Below are positions 22,178 to 33,139 of a stretch of 64,000 nucleotides of DNA, piece by piece (the stretch's first letter is position 1; each line of letters starts with the position of its first letter). The stretch lies in assembly GCA_900239685.1 (NCBI GenBank), contig OENT01000584.1, forward strand, positions 1-64,000. The letters run 5' to 3'. This DNA comes from Rotaria macrura (taxonomy: Eukaryota > Rotifera > Eurotatoria > Philodinida > Philodinidae). The notes under the pieces were generated by a model. That model was not told the origin of the DNA. It saw nothing but the letters and a program-made list of their open reading frames with translations, and did not search any database. The position numbers were made by a program, and so were the translations under genes.

Positions 22178-25100
22178 ATTTGTAGGAAGAAATTCGATCG
22201 AATAATGTACTCAATGATCTTGATCTAAAGTAAATGAACACAGACAGATATCTATAAAGCAACGACATGATCTTCTCAAGATAGAGTAGATTAACGTTCT
22301 ACGTCCGTCTAAAAATTAAAACCAGTACATATTCTGTGAGGACTAACTAGATCATAGCTCTAAATGACACATAACTACATCTACATTCATGTTCTTACCA
22401 ATGCTTTTTGAACTGCTTATCTCACACTATGACTGTCAAAAGATCTTATCACTTTATTTGAGTTGATCAAACTATGGTAATTACTTCATGTGTACATTTC
22501 TTACTTGTCAATGGGTAAAAATAGATTTTTGTACCATAGGCATATCATATGACGTAAGCAGATATACAACCAAATGAGATGAAGAAAAAATTATACGTGA
22601 GAGAAAAATAAAATGCATACTTGTCTTCAATGAATCAGAAAAATGAAAGAAACTTCTCTACAGTTTATTTCATGTTATCATACATGCATTAGATAGAGAA
22701 CGTCTTGAATCACTTCGGAAGAACAACGCAATAATTTGTACAAAACTAGACTTGTTAAAAAGAAACTGCTAAAATTCTTGAACAATGTTGTATATTACAT
22801 AGAATTGTGAACATAATCATTTTCTCATTCTATACAGTCGTAGACATATTTTCTTTATATTGCCCGCCATGTAATTACCTAGACAAAAGTAATTTATACA
22901 AATTACGTCCCGTGAAACAAGCGCTATTAATAAAACGAAAAGAAACCTTTGTACAACTACACGGAACGAAAAAACTGCTTGTATTCATATTTGTATGAAA
23001 AATGAACATCTTTCATAACGTAAATTTCATATTGAAGGTATACCTTTCGGTGATTGTCTCATTCATTTATGTTTGTTTTTATACTATTCGATAATAGAAA
23101 TTGAAAAAGATTTAGATATTTACGATGTTTCTTCCTCGTGTATGCTAGGCATGTACAAACAACAGAAGAGAATCTATTTACTTGTAGCACCGATGTCATC
23201 GTTCGTTTTTGTTTTGAATTATAAATGCTAAAATCACGAATGTTGAAAAAATGTTTCGAATTATATTTTTATCAGGTAGAAAAATCATAAATGAATATTT
23301 GTCGTAGAATGGGCATGGCCGTGGGTTGTGAGTATGGGTGAACAACGATACCCACACTCTTCAGCACATGGAACAAAATTGGATAGTATGTAGAAAAATT
23401 TTCAAAGGTTAACAATTTTTTCTTCTAACTCAGAATACTTGACAACCCTAACCAAAAATGTGCTTCTCTGATTTCCTTATCGAATATCTAATATTAGAAC
23501 AATGTTTGTTGGAAAGAAATACCATAGAAAAATTCCAGCCATGTGTTCAAAAGCTATCTGATGAAGTATAAGTTTTTATAATTACATTTTCAGTCAAGTT
23601 TATAAATAATAGAAAATGAACTAGAGGTAGAAACAACAATCAGTTATTGCTTTGTTCTTGTTGCTACTATATTCATTTGAAGCATGCCCAGTGAACAACA
23701 AAAATAGATAGACTTGAATAAATGAATAGGAATCAAGTTCGAATAATTCTTTAATGGCGATGTAACAAGACATTAAAGAAAATTTATGTGAGCTCAATTT
23801 ATTTATTTATCTATATTTTCTTTTCTATTGTTTTAAATAAAGCGCTAGTTTCTGCTTGAAGTTCATTATGATTGTAGCTAAGTTGTTATTTCATTATCAC
23901 TTTCTCGTGCTTTCGTTTACTGAACGGCTGTTGACAATATCCTGTTTAATTTGTTAGAACTTCACATTTATTCAAGTTAAACTTTTCAGTACCCGCCCAC
24001 CCATGTCCCATTTTATATACTTAGTATATAGCTTATCCTAAGTAATTAATACTGGGAAAGGAAAAGTAATATAATATGTGCAAACCAGTCACATCAAGTG
24101 ATGCTAAAGCCGAAAAGGCAAATCAGTCGTGTCAAGTGACACTGAAACGGACAAGGCAAACGAGTTGTGTTGGATGTCTTAGACATTCGACATGTAGAAT
24201 TGATTAAGCTATTCTTGTGACCCAACGGTCTGGAGCCATGGCACGTTCAGTACAATTTTTCATTTTAGACTGGACGCTGCTGTGATTCTTCATTTATACA
24301 ATATTAGTGTTATCTGTGAACGTTTTCTCTTTTATTACCACGATCATAGCAATTTATTCTCTCAACTCACCACGGCGGTTGAAATGCTCAAAAAATGATT
24401 ATATATGAAATCTCTTTAACATTATTTTATTGTATTTCATGTTTATGTTATGTTTTGTCACCTTGTACTTTGGCTGAAAATATATATACGCCCAACTCAC
24501 CACTATATAAATAGCAGTCTTGTCATAAAAGGATCGACATGAAAGAAAACTCTAGCACCCAATAAATAGTTTATCACACTATATCTAGGATTCTTTTTTT
24601 TAATTCTAATTAATTTTTTCATTTATAATAAAATTTACTTATATAAATAACTAGTGTGCCGATATTAATTCAGTCGTTGTGATCATCTTATGTATCAACT
24701 TTGAATATATATTGTGCTTTCATCTTTAAAAATTATATATGTGACACAAGGATCAGAATTTTTCAACATTCTTGATAGATCGTATTTCACTGAACTCATT
24801 CGAATAAAATATGAAATTAAAATGATCTATATATATATTTCGTTTAACATGAAATGTTGAAAAACAAATGTCAGCTGTTAAGTATGGAACACATATATTT
24901 TTAAAATCATTGACATCAATAATTTATCCATACAAGATAATTATTTGAGAAATTCAGCAACTTTTTTCAACTTTCTTTCTGTCTTTCAGAATGATTAATA
25001 AATTTCATATAGGAGAAGAAATAAGTCTTGATCTAAGCTTTGGATTTCAATAGTTGTATCTGAAGTTACTCTATCCATAGCTATTTGAATAACAGTTTTT

Positions 25101-25620
25101 ATAATTATGATTCATTTGACAACATATCCCAAAAGAAATATTTTGTTCTTTTTCTCCCGACCGACGCCATTAAGTTTTAGGTAACGATAAGCATATTCTA
25201 CTCATCGGAACGAAGAGATACTTGAGATTTTATTATTTGTGTTTACAGTTAATCATAAATTCTCGAATATTTTCGATCGATTGTAAACATGAACGCAAGA
25301 AAACAAAAAATATTTATGTTACTTCTTAATTAGTTGATCGAGTAGGAACAAACTTTGATGAAAAAGTATAAGTTTATTCCTTAATGCAGATTAACATCCG
25401 GCTGAAGGAAAAACTCGTTTTCTTTAACATCATCGATTGACTTTGTTGTAATCGTTTGATGCAAAAATAAATTGATGTCAGATATTTTCCGATCGGAACA
25501 CACACGACCAGTTGATTCATACGGTATTGACAAGTAGAAAGAAAAAGAAAAAGAAGAGATTCAACAGAGTTCTCTAAAGTTATTTATTCATTGTCATTGG
25601 AAGAAAAGGCCGAAATTAGA
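22178..25620. other. Long intergenic region with a tandem repeat and LTR-like block
   Basis: No gene is supported. A GT-rich hairpin motif is at 23318-23365 (GTGGGTTGTGAGTATGGGTG then ACCCACACTC). A 38-bp tandem repeat is at 24080-24173. It is followed by an LTR-like stretch with a TATATAAATAG box near 24503 and AATAAA near 24562. The remainder is AT-rich non-coding sequence. Confidence 0.4.
24080..24173. repeat. 38-bp tandem repeat, about 2.5 copies
   Basis: Units start at 24080, 24118 and 24156 (the last partial). Each begins GCAAA(C/T)(C/G)AGT and contains (CA/GT)(T)CAAGTGA, and the two full units end (C/G)GA(A/C)AAG. The two full units are about 80% identical by eye. The repeat sits at the left edge of the LTR-like block (to about 24580), which has TATA and AATAAA signals but no target-site duplication that I could find. 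Confidence 0.55.
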
Positions 25621-26034
25621 ATGTCATTCGAAATTATCGATCAATTCAATCGAGATTTTCAACATAACTTTAATCAAAATCAGATAAAAGAAGCTGTTAG
25701 CTCTTATGCTGATGATGCTCGACTGTTTACATCGGACAAGCAAGTTTATCAAGGTTTAGAGCAAATTGAAAAATATTATTCTGATACGAGAAAATCGGGA
25801 AATACAGAAGTCGATTTACGTATCGAACAAGTTATTCAATGTGATTCGAATTATGTTATTGAAATAAGGTTTTCTTTTTTCACCTTTCTTAAATTATGTC
25901 TTCTGAAAGTGATCTTTTTTCTTGTATCTAAATTATTTAGTGCCTATAAAACGAATACTGGCGAAGGACATTACGTTGTTATTTGGAAAAAAGATCGAGA
26001 CGTCTGGAAAAAAATCATCGATATATTCAATTAA
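25621..26034 (+). CDS. NTF2/SnoaL-like (DUF4440-type) domain protein
   Basis: Two exons, join(25621..25868,25941..26034), encode 113 aa. The 72-bp intron (GTTTTC..TATTTAG, pyrimidine-rich) is an exact multiple of three, so the unspliced frame also stays open and inserts 24 mostly hydrophobic residues. Removing it joins YVIEI to a Ser and then AYKTNTGEGHY. This restores the expected beta-strand pair of a SnoaL/NTF2 cone fold (YADDARLF near 36, YQGLEQIEKYY near 50, GHYVVIWKK near the end). The first ATG (25621) is used; the open frame reaches further upstream only through a TTG. Family members are small enzymes, steroid-isomerase-like proteins or binding domains of many roles, so function cannot be assigned. 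Similar single-domain proteins are common in bacteria. Confidence 0.75.
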   Translation: MSFEIIDQFNRDFQHNFNQNQIKEAVSSYADDARLFTSDKQVYQGLEQIEKYYSDTRKSGNTEVDLRIEQVIQCDSNYVIEIRFSFFTFLKLCLLKVIFFLVSKLFSAYKTNTGEGHYVVIWKKDRDVWKKIIDIFN

Positions 26035-28790
26035 GCAACAATTTTAATTACAACTTTATATGTTAGATGTATTCAACAAACATGCATTGCTTATTCTACT
26101 TAGTTTAGAACATTGTATTTTCATAGTTTCAATACAAGTATCGATTATATTACTAATAGAAATTGGAATAGTAGATAATCAGTAGATATTTGATTTTCAT
26201 TTATCGAAATAAATTCTCATTTCACATTTTCCCAGAACATGAATGTCTTAACATGGGTCAAATAACGTATAATTAATCATATGAATTGTATAAAATTGAA
26301 TCAATCGAAAATTGAACGATGATTTTCATTTGAGAAAAATGTATTGTTTTGAGACGAGTGAAATAGCAATACGGTGAACAATGAAAAGTGAAAAACTCTC
26401 GAAAAAACAATATTTTTGTACAACGTCAAGGTATACCTACTGTTGAGAGTTTTCATCTGAGAAAAGATGATATTCTCGATAATTTTTCAGTGTTTCGTGA
26501 AGAGATGCGTTCTATTATATCCATTATAGTTATAGTACTACTTTATAAATGAATCTCATTTTCTTTGTGATTACTGAGGGACCAGATACAACTGTGCAGA
26601 ACTATTTTTAGGCCGTGATTGTATCTTGCAATCCAATTAGTTGAATCGTCAAGTTTTCAACAATCCGAGTTGTTTTCATAGAAATCAATTCCAGTTACTT
26701 TGATTTATACAATTTTAACAATGACAGATATTTATGTTGAACATTGTTGAACGAACTCATGATTCAATATTTGAACAGAAATACAAATGTACGATGATTA
26801 TGTTGCCACAGTAGTCTACTCTAAGTTTAAATCTATCTATCAAAAGACACCTTTCCTGTAGACATCTTGCAAAATTTATGTTCTGCCATTGATTGTTTAT
26901 ACTCATTTAATTGATCCGATATATATTCATTATGGAACAGAAAATCGAAATCTGATTCATTTCAAGATCAATCTGTCAAATCTCATCATTTAGGTAAGAG
27001 CATGTTGATGTTTGGGCTTTTTCTTCAAAAACTGAAATGATTGAAGCAAAACAAAAAACGAAAAAGACAATAGTTACATCCATATTTAAGATGTGATTAT
27101 CGATATGGGCTGATTTTCGTGAGGATGAAAATGCATGTTGTTTAAATAATATAGTTCTATGGGCATTTTTTACACTAGCTTCAAATAATACGTCTTTGGA
27201 CTTATAATACATATCATGACCTTAGCGATGCATAATGTAAAATCACAGTCTAGAGTTTTATAATTATCTTCAAATTAACTCAAGCCTATTGAAACGAGTT
27301 TGATCATTTCCTATGCAGATAATGCCACCAATTATATCATCCAAAAGTTGATTATCATATGTACTCGATTTATTTAAACTTGTGAAAATTTCCAAGTCTC
27401 TTTTTATTCAATCAAACGATTTTTATCAATGCCTTTTACACAAATAAGTTTTTGCATGGTATGTAACTGATTTTAAATTGAAAGTGCACATAATTCCTAG
27501 TGAATAATTCATAATCTGTCGACTTTTCCCTTGTTTTCTTTCAAAGCCTATGGTCAAAGGTCCACTAGACAGTTGGCATAACGTCTACAGTTTAATACAT
27601 CTTGCCGTTTCTTCATAATTCTACTAAAAATGTTCCATGTCAATCCATTGAACTCGAATGTAATACACATAATTACTCTAGAAAAATAAAGAGAGTCAAT
27701 AAGTAGCTAGAAATATTCAATATTTACTCTTGGCATTGTAAAATTTTCAGACATTAAATATTTTTTGAATTTATGTTATACATGCATTCATATCGTCTGA
27801 ATAATAAATGCTTCTGATCAATAAATTTTAGGAGAAAATATGCTTTTTGAATAAGTGATGATGCATTCATTCTGTTTATTGCTTATCATATACTTTTAAA
27901 CTAAAGTATGTCTAAAAGGAAGATGAAAATTTCTCAACAACAAAGCTAATGCTCAACAATTGATATGCAACTGATTTAGTCAAGTAAAATAACCAAATGT
28001 TTGAGATTTAGTATGTCGAATTGCTGAACGAACTAGACATGAATGGTTTCATCGATATGTCTGTCTAGAATCCATAAAATAGTGTAAATAATTTTATGGA
28101 TAAAGAATAATAGTACAATAGAATTAAGTGTAAATTTCAATTTCACATGTGCTATATAAATACTAATGCAATGAAAAATGATGTCAACAGAAATCCATAT
28201 TTGTGTATTTTCTATTTACAAGAATTTAGAAGAAAACAAAATTTATTTAGCTCATTCATGACCTATTTTATTCCATTAGTAAATGACTTTATTGTCATCT
28301 AGAGATGTAGTAAACATGCGTTTTTTTTACGTTTATCGTAAAAAACATATTTTTCTATTCTGCACGTGGCTTAGTGTCCTTGTGTTGCACCAATGTCACA
28401 CTCGATTTTCTAGGTATTTTTGTTTCTCGCAAAAGGAAAGAAAGAGTAAATAGTAAATGTAAGATTAAAATTAACAGTGATCAACATTTTGATATGATTG
28501 CATTAATGGTAAATAGTTTCTAAGATTTAGACAGACGAAAAAGTTTCGAATATCACAAACATTAAGTCTTTTTTATTTCAATGAAGGAAATAAAGTAATG
28601 TTCTCGTAAAACATTGAATTTTATTTTTAAAAAAAGAGATTTTGGATGCCCCCGCGTCTAAATCAAAAGACTTTATGTTTCAGTCTCGAATACTTAGTTG
28701 CAAGAGTTGAAGAAAAAATGGAAATTCTTTTATAAAATCTAAAATCATTCATCTTCATTGTTTATCTTTCAGAAGAAAAGATGCTATTTT
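26035..28790. other. Gene-free AT-rich stretch
   Basis: The minus-strand frame at 26976-27212 contains an internal ATG followed by a signal-peptide-like stretch (MDVTIVFFVFCFASII), but it ends after about 35 residues with no splice donor. It is not called. Nothing else stands out. Confidence 0.35.
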
Positions 28791-29330
28791 TTAAGGTTCT
28801 GATAATTTCGTTGAACGTGTAACCCATCGTCGATGAGGATAATCATGTTTGTAAGCTGTAGGTATCCATACTGGTCTTGTTTGTGGTACATAACGATGAC
28901 GAAGACGTTGAACATCAAGTTGTCGAGATAAATATTCAGACAGTTTGTCCTCTTGCTTTTTTGGTTTTGTAATGCTTGTATATGGACGTGGTGATGGTGG
29001 TGCAAACACTTGATCAATAACATAATCGTCACAAATCGAACAGTAATGAACGGGCGTCAGTACTCGAGTAGGATTACAAATTGTACAAGTCTCATCGCAT
29101 TCAAATAATCGATGTGTTGACTCTATCGATGAGCATATCCGACAAGTTTCTTTTTCTGAACGTAAATCATCTAATTCTTCACGTAATTCAGTTAATTCTT
29201 TTTTAACTTGAAAAAGATCATTATTCAATTTTGAATTGTCAATTGGTGTTCGAACTATTGAAGTTGAATAAAGTGGTACATAACTTACGGGTAATCTCAA
29301 ATAGTTATCAGTTACTGGTACGTAATACAT
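28791..29330 (-). CDS. Hypothetical Cys-rich coiled-coil protein
   Basis: Single-exon ORF of 179 aa from the internal ATG at 29330. The open frame reaches 29453, but the extra 41 residues are Lys-rich and low in complexity, so the later start (MYYVPVTDNYL) is preferred. After a Pro/Tyr/Val-rich N-terminus there is a short charged coiled coil (ELTELREELDDLRSEKE, about residues 45-61). A compact Cys/His cluster follows (CRIC, C80, CTIC, HYCSIC, about residues 63-103), which looks like two zinc knuckles. The C-terminal third is basic and Arg/Tyr/Pro-rich (RYVPQTRPVW). No family is recognised. The pattern suggests a zinc-stabilised structural or adaptor protein, but this is inference. The consistent composition and clean stop favour a real gene. 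Confidence 0.6.
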   Translation of the reverse strand: MYYVPVTDNYLRLPVSYVPLYSTSIVRTPIDNSKLNNDLFQVKKELTELREELDDLRSEKETCRICSSIESTHRLFECDETCTICNPTRVLTPVHYCSICDDYVIDQVFAPPSPRPYTSITKPKKQEDKLSEYLSRQLDVQRLRHRYVPQTRPVWIPTAYKHDYPHRRWVTRSTKLSEP

Positions 29331-32300
29331 TTTTATTTTTATTTTCAAATGACGGTGACAAAGACGACAAGACGCAAAAGAAAATGAGTTGTTTCTAACA
29401 ACGCAATGCTTTAGCAACATCTTTTCTTTTTTTTCTCTTTTCTGTTCTGACACAGAACACCAACAACAACAATAACAAGTCTTGTCTTCACTTAACTTTC
29501 AATTTTTACTCTGCAGGAAAGTGTGAAATACGGTTTCCAGTTTTTTCTTTAGTTTTTTTTTCATTCGAAAAACAAAAAAACATGAATTGATTTATTTTTC
29601 TGATATAATTATTCAAAATACTCACTTGTGATATTTAAGTAATCTATTCAAATAATGTCATGTCAAAACTTTTTGCGATTTTTGATACCATTATTACTCA
29701 ACATGTTGATGACATACATCTGAAGTGGAGCTGGTGACCACGAGCATAATAAATGAAATATTTCCCATTCACACGTAATAATGTATCAATTATTGTGGCA
29801 TGTTGTATGCGTACCATAGCTAAAGATAACAAAATTGGATAAAGATTAATGAATGCCTTATTATTTGAATCCAATAAAATGAAAGTTGAAAAAAAGTTAT
29901 ATTATGTATGACATAAGAATTTAACTATGATTAGTTCAAGCATAATAACATCAAATTTCGACAGTAGGAATAAAAAAAGAAGATATGATAATATAAACAC
30001 TTCAAAGTTCCCTAATCACCATAACGTTGAACAGCGAAAAATTAATCTACGTTGCTCTATTGATCATTGTCATAAAGATAAATAAGACTTACAATAAATG
30101 TTAGAGCTATCGTGTGATATCTCTATACAAGAGAAAATTAATGTATATCTATGAGTAATACTGTATACTTAATGACATGTATACACAAGAAGATGATAAG
30201 AAATATTGTAAGATAATGATCAGTTGGTTGAAGTATCTTCGCTTTTTAAACATTCTTCTGGGAGATATATCGGAGAAACGGAATATTAATGAAATAGATA
30301 TCATGATTATATCGAATTTTTACATCTTCTAACAGCTCGTTGTACATTTCTTTTCCGGTTAAATAGGTATCGCATTGGAATTCCTGATGAAACAAGACTA
30401 TTTTGTGTCTTAAGTGACAACTCTATTTTTTCGTTAATACTTTGTCTAACCAAAGTATGGAGAAAATAATTAAAATTTTTGCATTTCAGACAAGCTCTTT
30501 TCTATGCTTTATTCATTTAACACAATAATCGCACCGGTTTTTTATTTCGTTCTGCTCAAGAACCGAATACCTCCTCAACGTTTCACCTTTTGACCTTCCC
30601 TGTCCTCACCAATCCATTAGGAAACACTTGTAGACGACCGGAAGAATTGTGAGACGCTGCTCATACAAAACGGCTAACGGTCAGCCAGCATGGCTGAAGT
30701 TGAGCGCTCAAATTTTCTGAGAGGAAACAACAGATCTTATAGTCATTTAAAGTTTTTTGCAGGTTTTCGTAGATTCTGCGTTGATCTATCTCGTTTGTTT
30801 TTAATAATTACGAAACTAAGTGATGATTGCCAGCCAAAATTCAGTTTTTTCATGTAAAAGTAACTTAAAAAGGCTCCTTTTCTCTTATCGTATTTCATTA
30901 ATAGAAGCATTTTTAAAATTTAAAATATTACGGGTAGCTTGAGATACAAATGAACATTGTTACTTTGATATCCTAAGTGATATTTCCAAACACGAAACAA
31001 AATTTTAGACCTGTGAAAATCGTCTTAAAAATTAATGTCTGTGCGTTACTTAATTTTTTGTCAATAGTTCACTCATTTTTCTAGCTGTGAATGTTTTCTC
31101 TTGACCAGAATATAGCCTTATCTTTCAGCTATAAAATTACATCTCTCCAAATTTATGAATATGGAGTAGTTGACAGGATTAATCACTCCTTTTGTATCCC
31201 CCAAGAAACGAGGGCCTTTTTTGTCTGTGTGTTACCGACTAGTGTTTTCCTCATAAAATCAAAGTAACAAAATAGTTGAGGCTAAAATTTTCAAGTATGA
31301 TAGTATTAGTTTACTTACATATTTCTTAATAATTACAAGTCTTTCCCTTCTACCATTCTGTATATATAGTCGTTCGAATTTGAAAAAACGTCTGTGCGTT
31401 ACCTGCGTTTTGCATGTGCTGTCAACTTCGAAGAAGACTTTGTAACTAACAGGAGGTAAGCAGACCACATCTACATACTCTCCCATTGATGATCGATTTT
31501 TGATTATAATTATCCTTTATTTAGCAGCCTCTTTAAATTAGTCCCTAGACTGCTACAACTCTATAATCTTTCTTTTCAAAAATCTATACCGCCGATTGTT
31601 TCATAGGGCAGTCACAAGCTCCCATTGGCTAAAAAGAAAACCATTCGTGTTTCGTATTCAATAAGACTTACCTTTCTTCTCACTGTTTTCCTTTTAAAGT
31701 AGGAGAGAATTTTTTCTTATACACTTCCAAGACGTTCTACCTAGAAGAACAATGAATTATAATTTTCAACCTGGTTCGAGAGCATGGTTGGTCTGAATCT
31801 ATGTGTAGATCCAGTCTTAAGCTACATCGATGTTGAAAGCCATAGTATCAGCCATGTTGACACCTTCCATATCTGTCAAGTAATAGCTATTTCATAGATG
31901 GGCTTAAAAATATATAAAGCAACGTTACTCTCTGATGCAAATAAATCTGTTATTATTTGTGTCTGTCTATTATTCACATACAACGAAAAATTTTATCATC
32001 ACTCGAATGATAAAAGCTTGAATATATAATGTTAACTTTCGTTTGTTCGTTTCATCATATAAAGTCGTCTACATATATAACTGGAGTTCTATGTCAATAA
32101 CTATAATCTAACTCTCCGAGTTCTGATGTATATGTGGATGGAGCTATGAGTATGAACGGTCGATGTGAATTTGAGAGTGGTCTCCGTGGAACCTATACTT
32201 ATCTCTATCCGTCTGGTTTCACCATGTTACGAGTTGAATGCATAAATGACGTTCGCTCAATTGCATTTTTTTTCTACCACCCTAGATTAGTTCACTCTCT

Positions 32301-32356
32301 TCAACTTACATATCTTGAAAAGGTTGTTCTTCTTTTTTTCATACCAACAGCAAACA
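29331..32356. other. Intergenic region, no gene seen
   Basis: A more GC-rich patch at about 30560-30730 contains a perfect 12-bp palindrome TTGAGCGCTCAA and a CAGCCA..TGGCTG hairpin. A GTCTGTG(C/T)GTTAC motif recurs at about 31038, 31219 and 31391. The minus frame at 31259-31486 and plus frame at 32134-32364 have no supporting features and are not called. Confidence 0.35.
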
Positions 32357-33139
32357 ATGACTAGTGATAAACTGGAATACGACGGTATTGCAACAAACTA
32401 TGTCGAGTTAACAGAACACAGCTGGCGTCTACCAATCGAATATTATACTCTTCACAAATGCATGCTGCAATCATGATTAGACGAACATGGATCATTGACT
32501 GGTAAACGTGTACTTGATTTGGCATGTGGTCATGGTCTGTACACACGTCAACTGAAAGCATTAAATTGTGATTATATCCTCGGCGTTGACATTAGTTCGG
32601 AAATGATCAAACTAGCTAGGGAAGCAGAATTTCAAGAACAGAAAGGTATCGAATACAAAGTTCTCGATGCTAAGCAACTTAAGCCTCCGGAAAAAGTTTT
32701 CGATTCGGTTACCGCTTTCTATCTACTCTGCTATGCCACCACACGAGATGAACTTTTCGATATGGTAAATACGATCTATGCACAAATTGGTGAAAACAAA
32801 ACATTTCTGGGCTTTACAACCAATATAATGAATTACAACGAAAAATTTGATAAGAAAAAATATGGAATCAGTCGACAGGTTAATGTTCCTTTAGATGGAA
32901 GATCAATTCCAGATGGAACACAAGTCTTAATTACTTTACACAATAACAGCAACGAACATATATGTGCATTTACGAACTATCATTTTTCAGCTGCCACTTA
33001 TGAGCAAGTTTTCAAAGAGTCAGGTTTCAAAACGTTTGAATGGGTACCGTTTCAATGCGATCCTCAGACAGTCAATAAAGAATTCTACGATGATTTTCTT
33101 CAATGCCCAAATGGAATTGGTATAATCGCAACAAAATAA
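32357..33139 (+). pseudogene. SAM-dependent class I methyltransferase with in-frame TGA
   Basis: From ATG 32357 one frame runs 260 codons to a TAA at 33139, interrupted only by TGA at 32474-32476 (codon 40). Before the stop is YDGIATNYVELTEH..WRLPIEYYTLHK, a typical N-terminal lead-in of small class I methyltransferases. After it come motif I (VLDLACGHGLYTRQL), the acidic end of beta-2 (GVDIS), YKVLDAKQL, the FDSVTAFYLLCYA motif IV region and a C-terminal GFKTFEWVPF. Both halves are family-like and in the same frame, so the TGA is probably a single nonsense change. TGA is used as a normal stop by neighbours. A 53-bp intron (from GTCTAC at about 32428 to TTAG at 32480) would keep frame and skip the TGA, but would delete the conserved PIEYYT segment. 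An internal start at 32495 gives a 214-aa product. Substrate unknown. Confidence 0.65.

Noticed and set aside
31259-31486. 75-aa minus-strand ORF starting MGEYVDVV
   Set aside because: Some protein-like content and a possible GTAACG donor, but no partner exon, no homology and a hydrophobic AT-rich tail.
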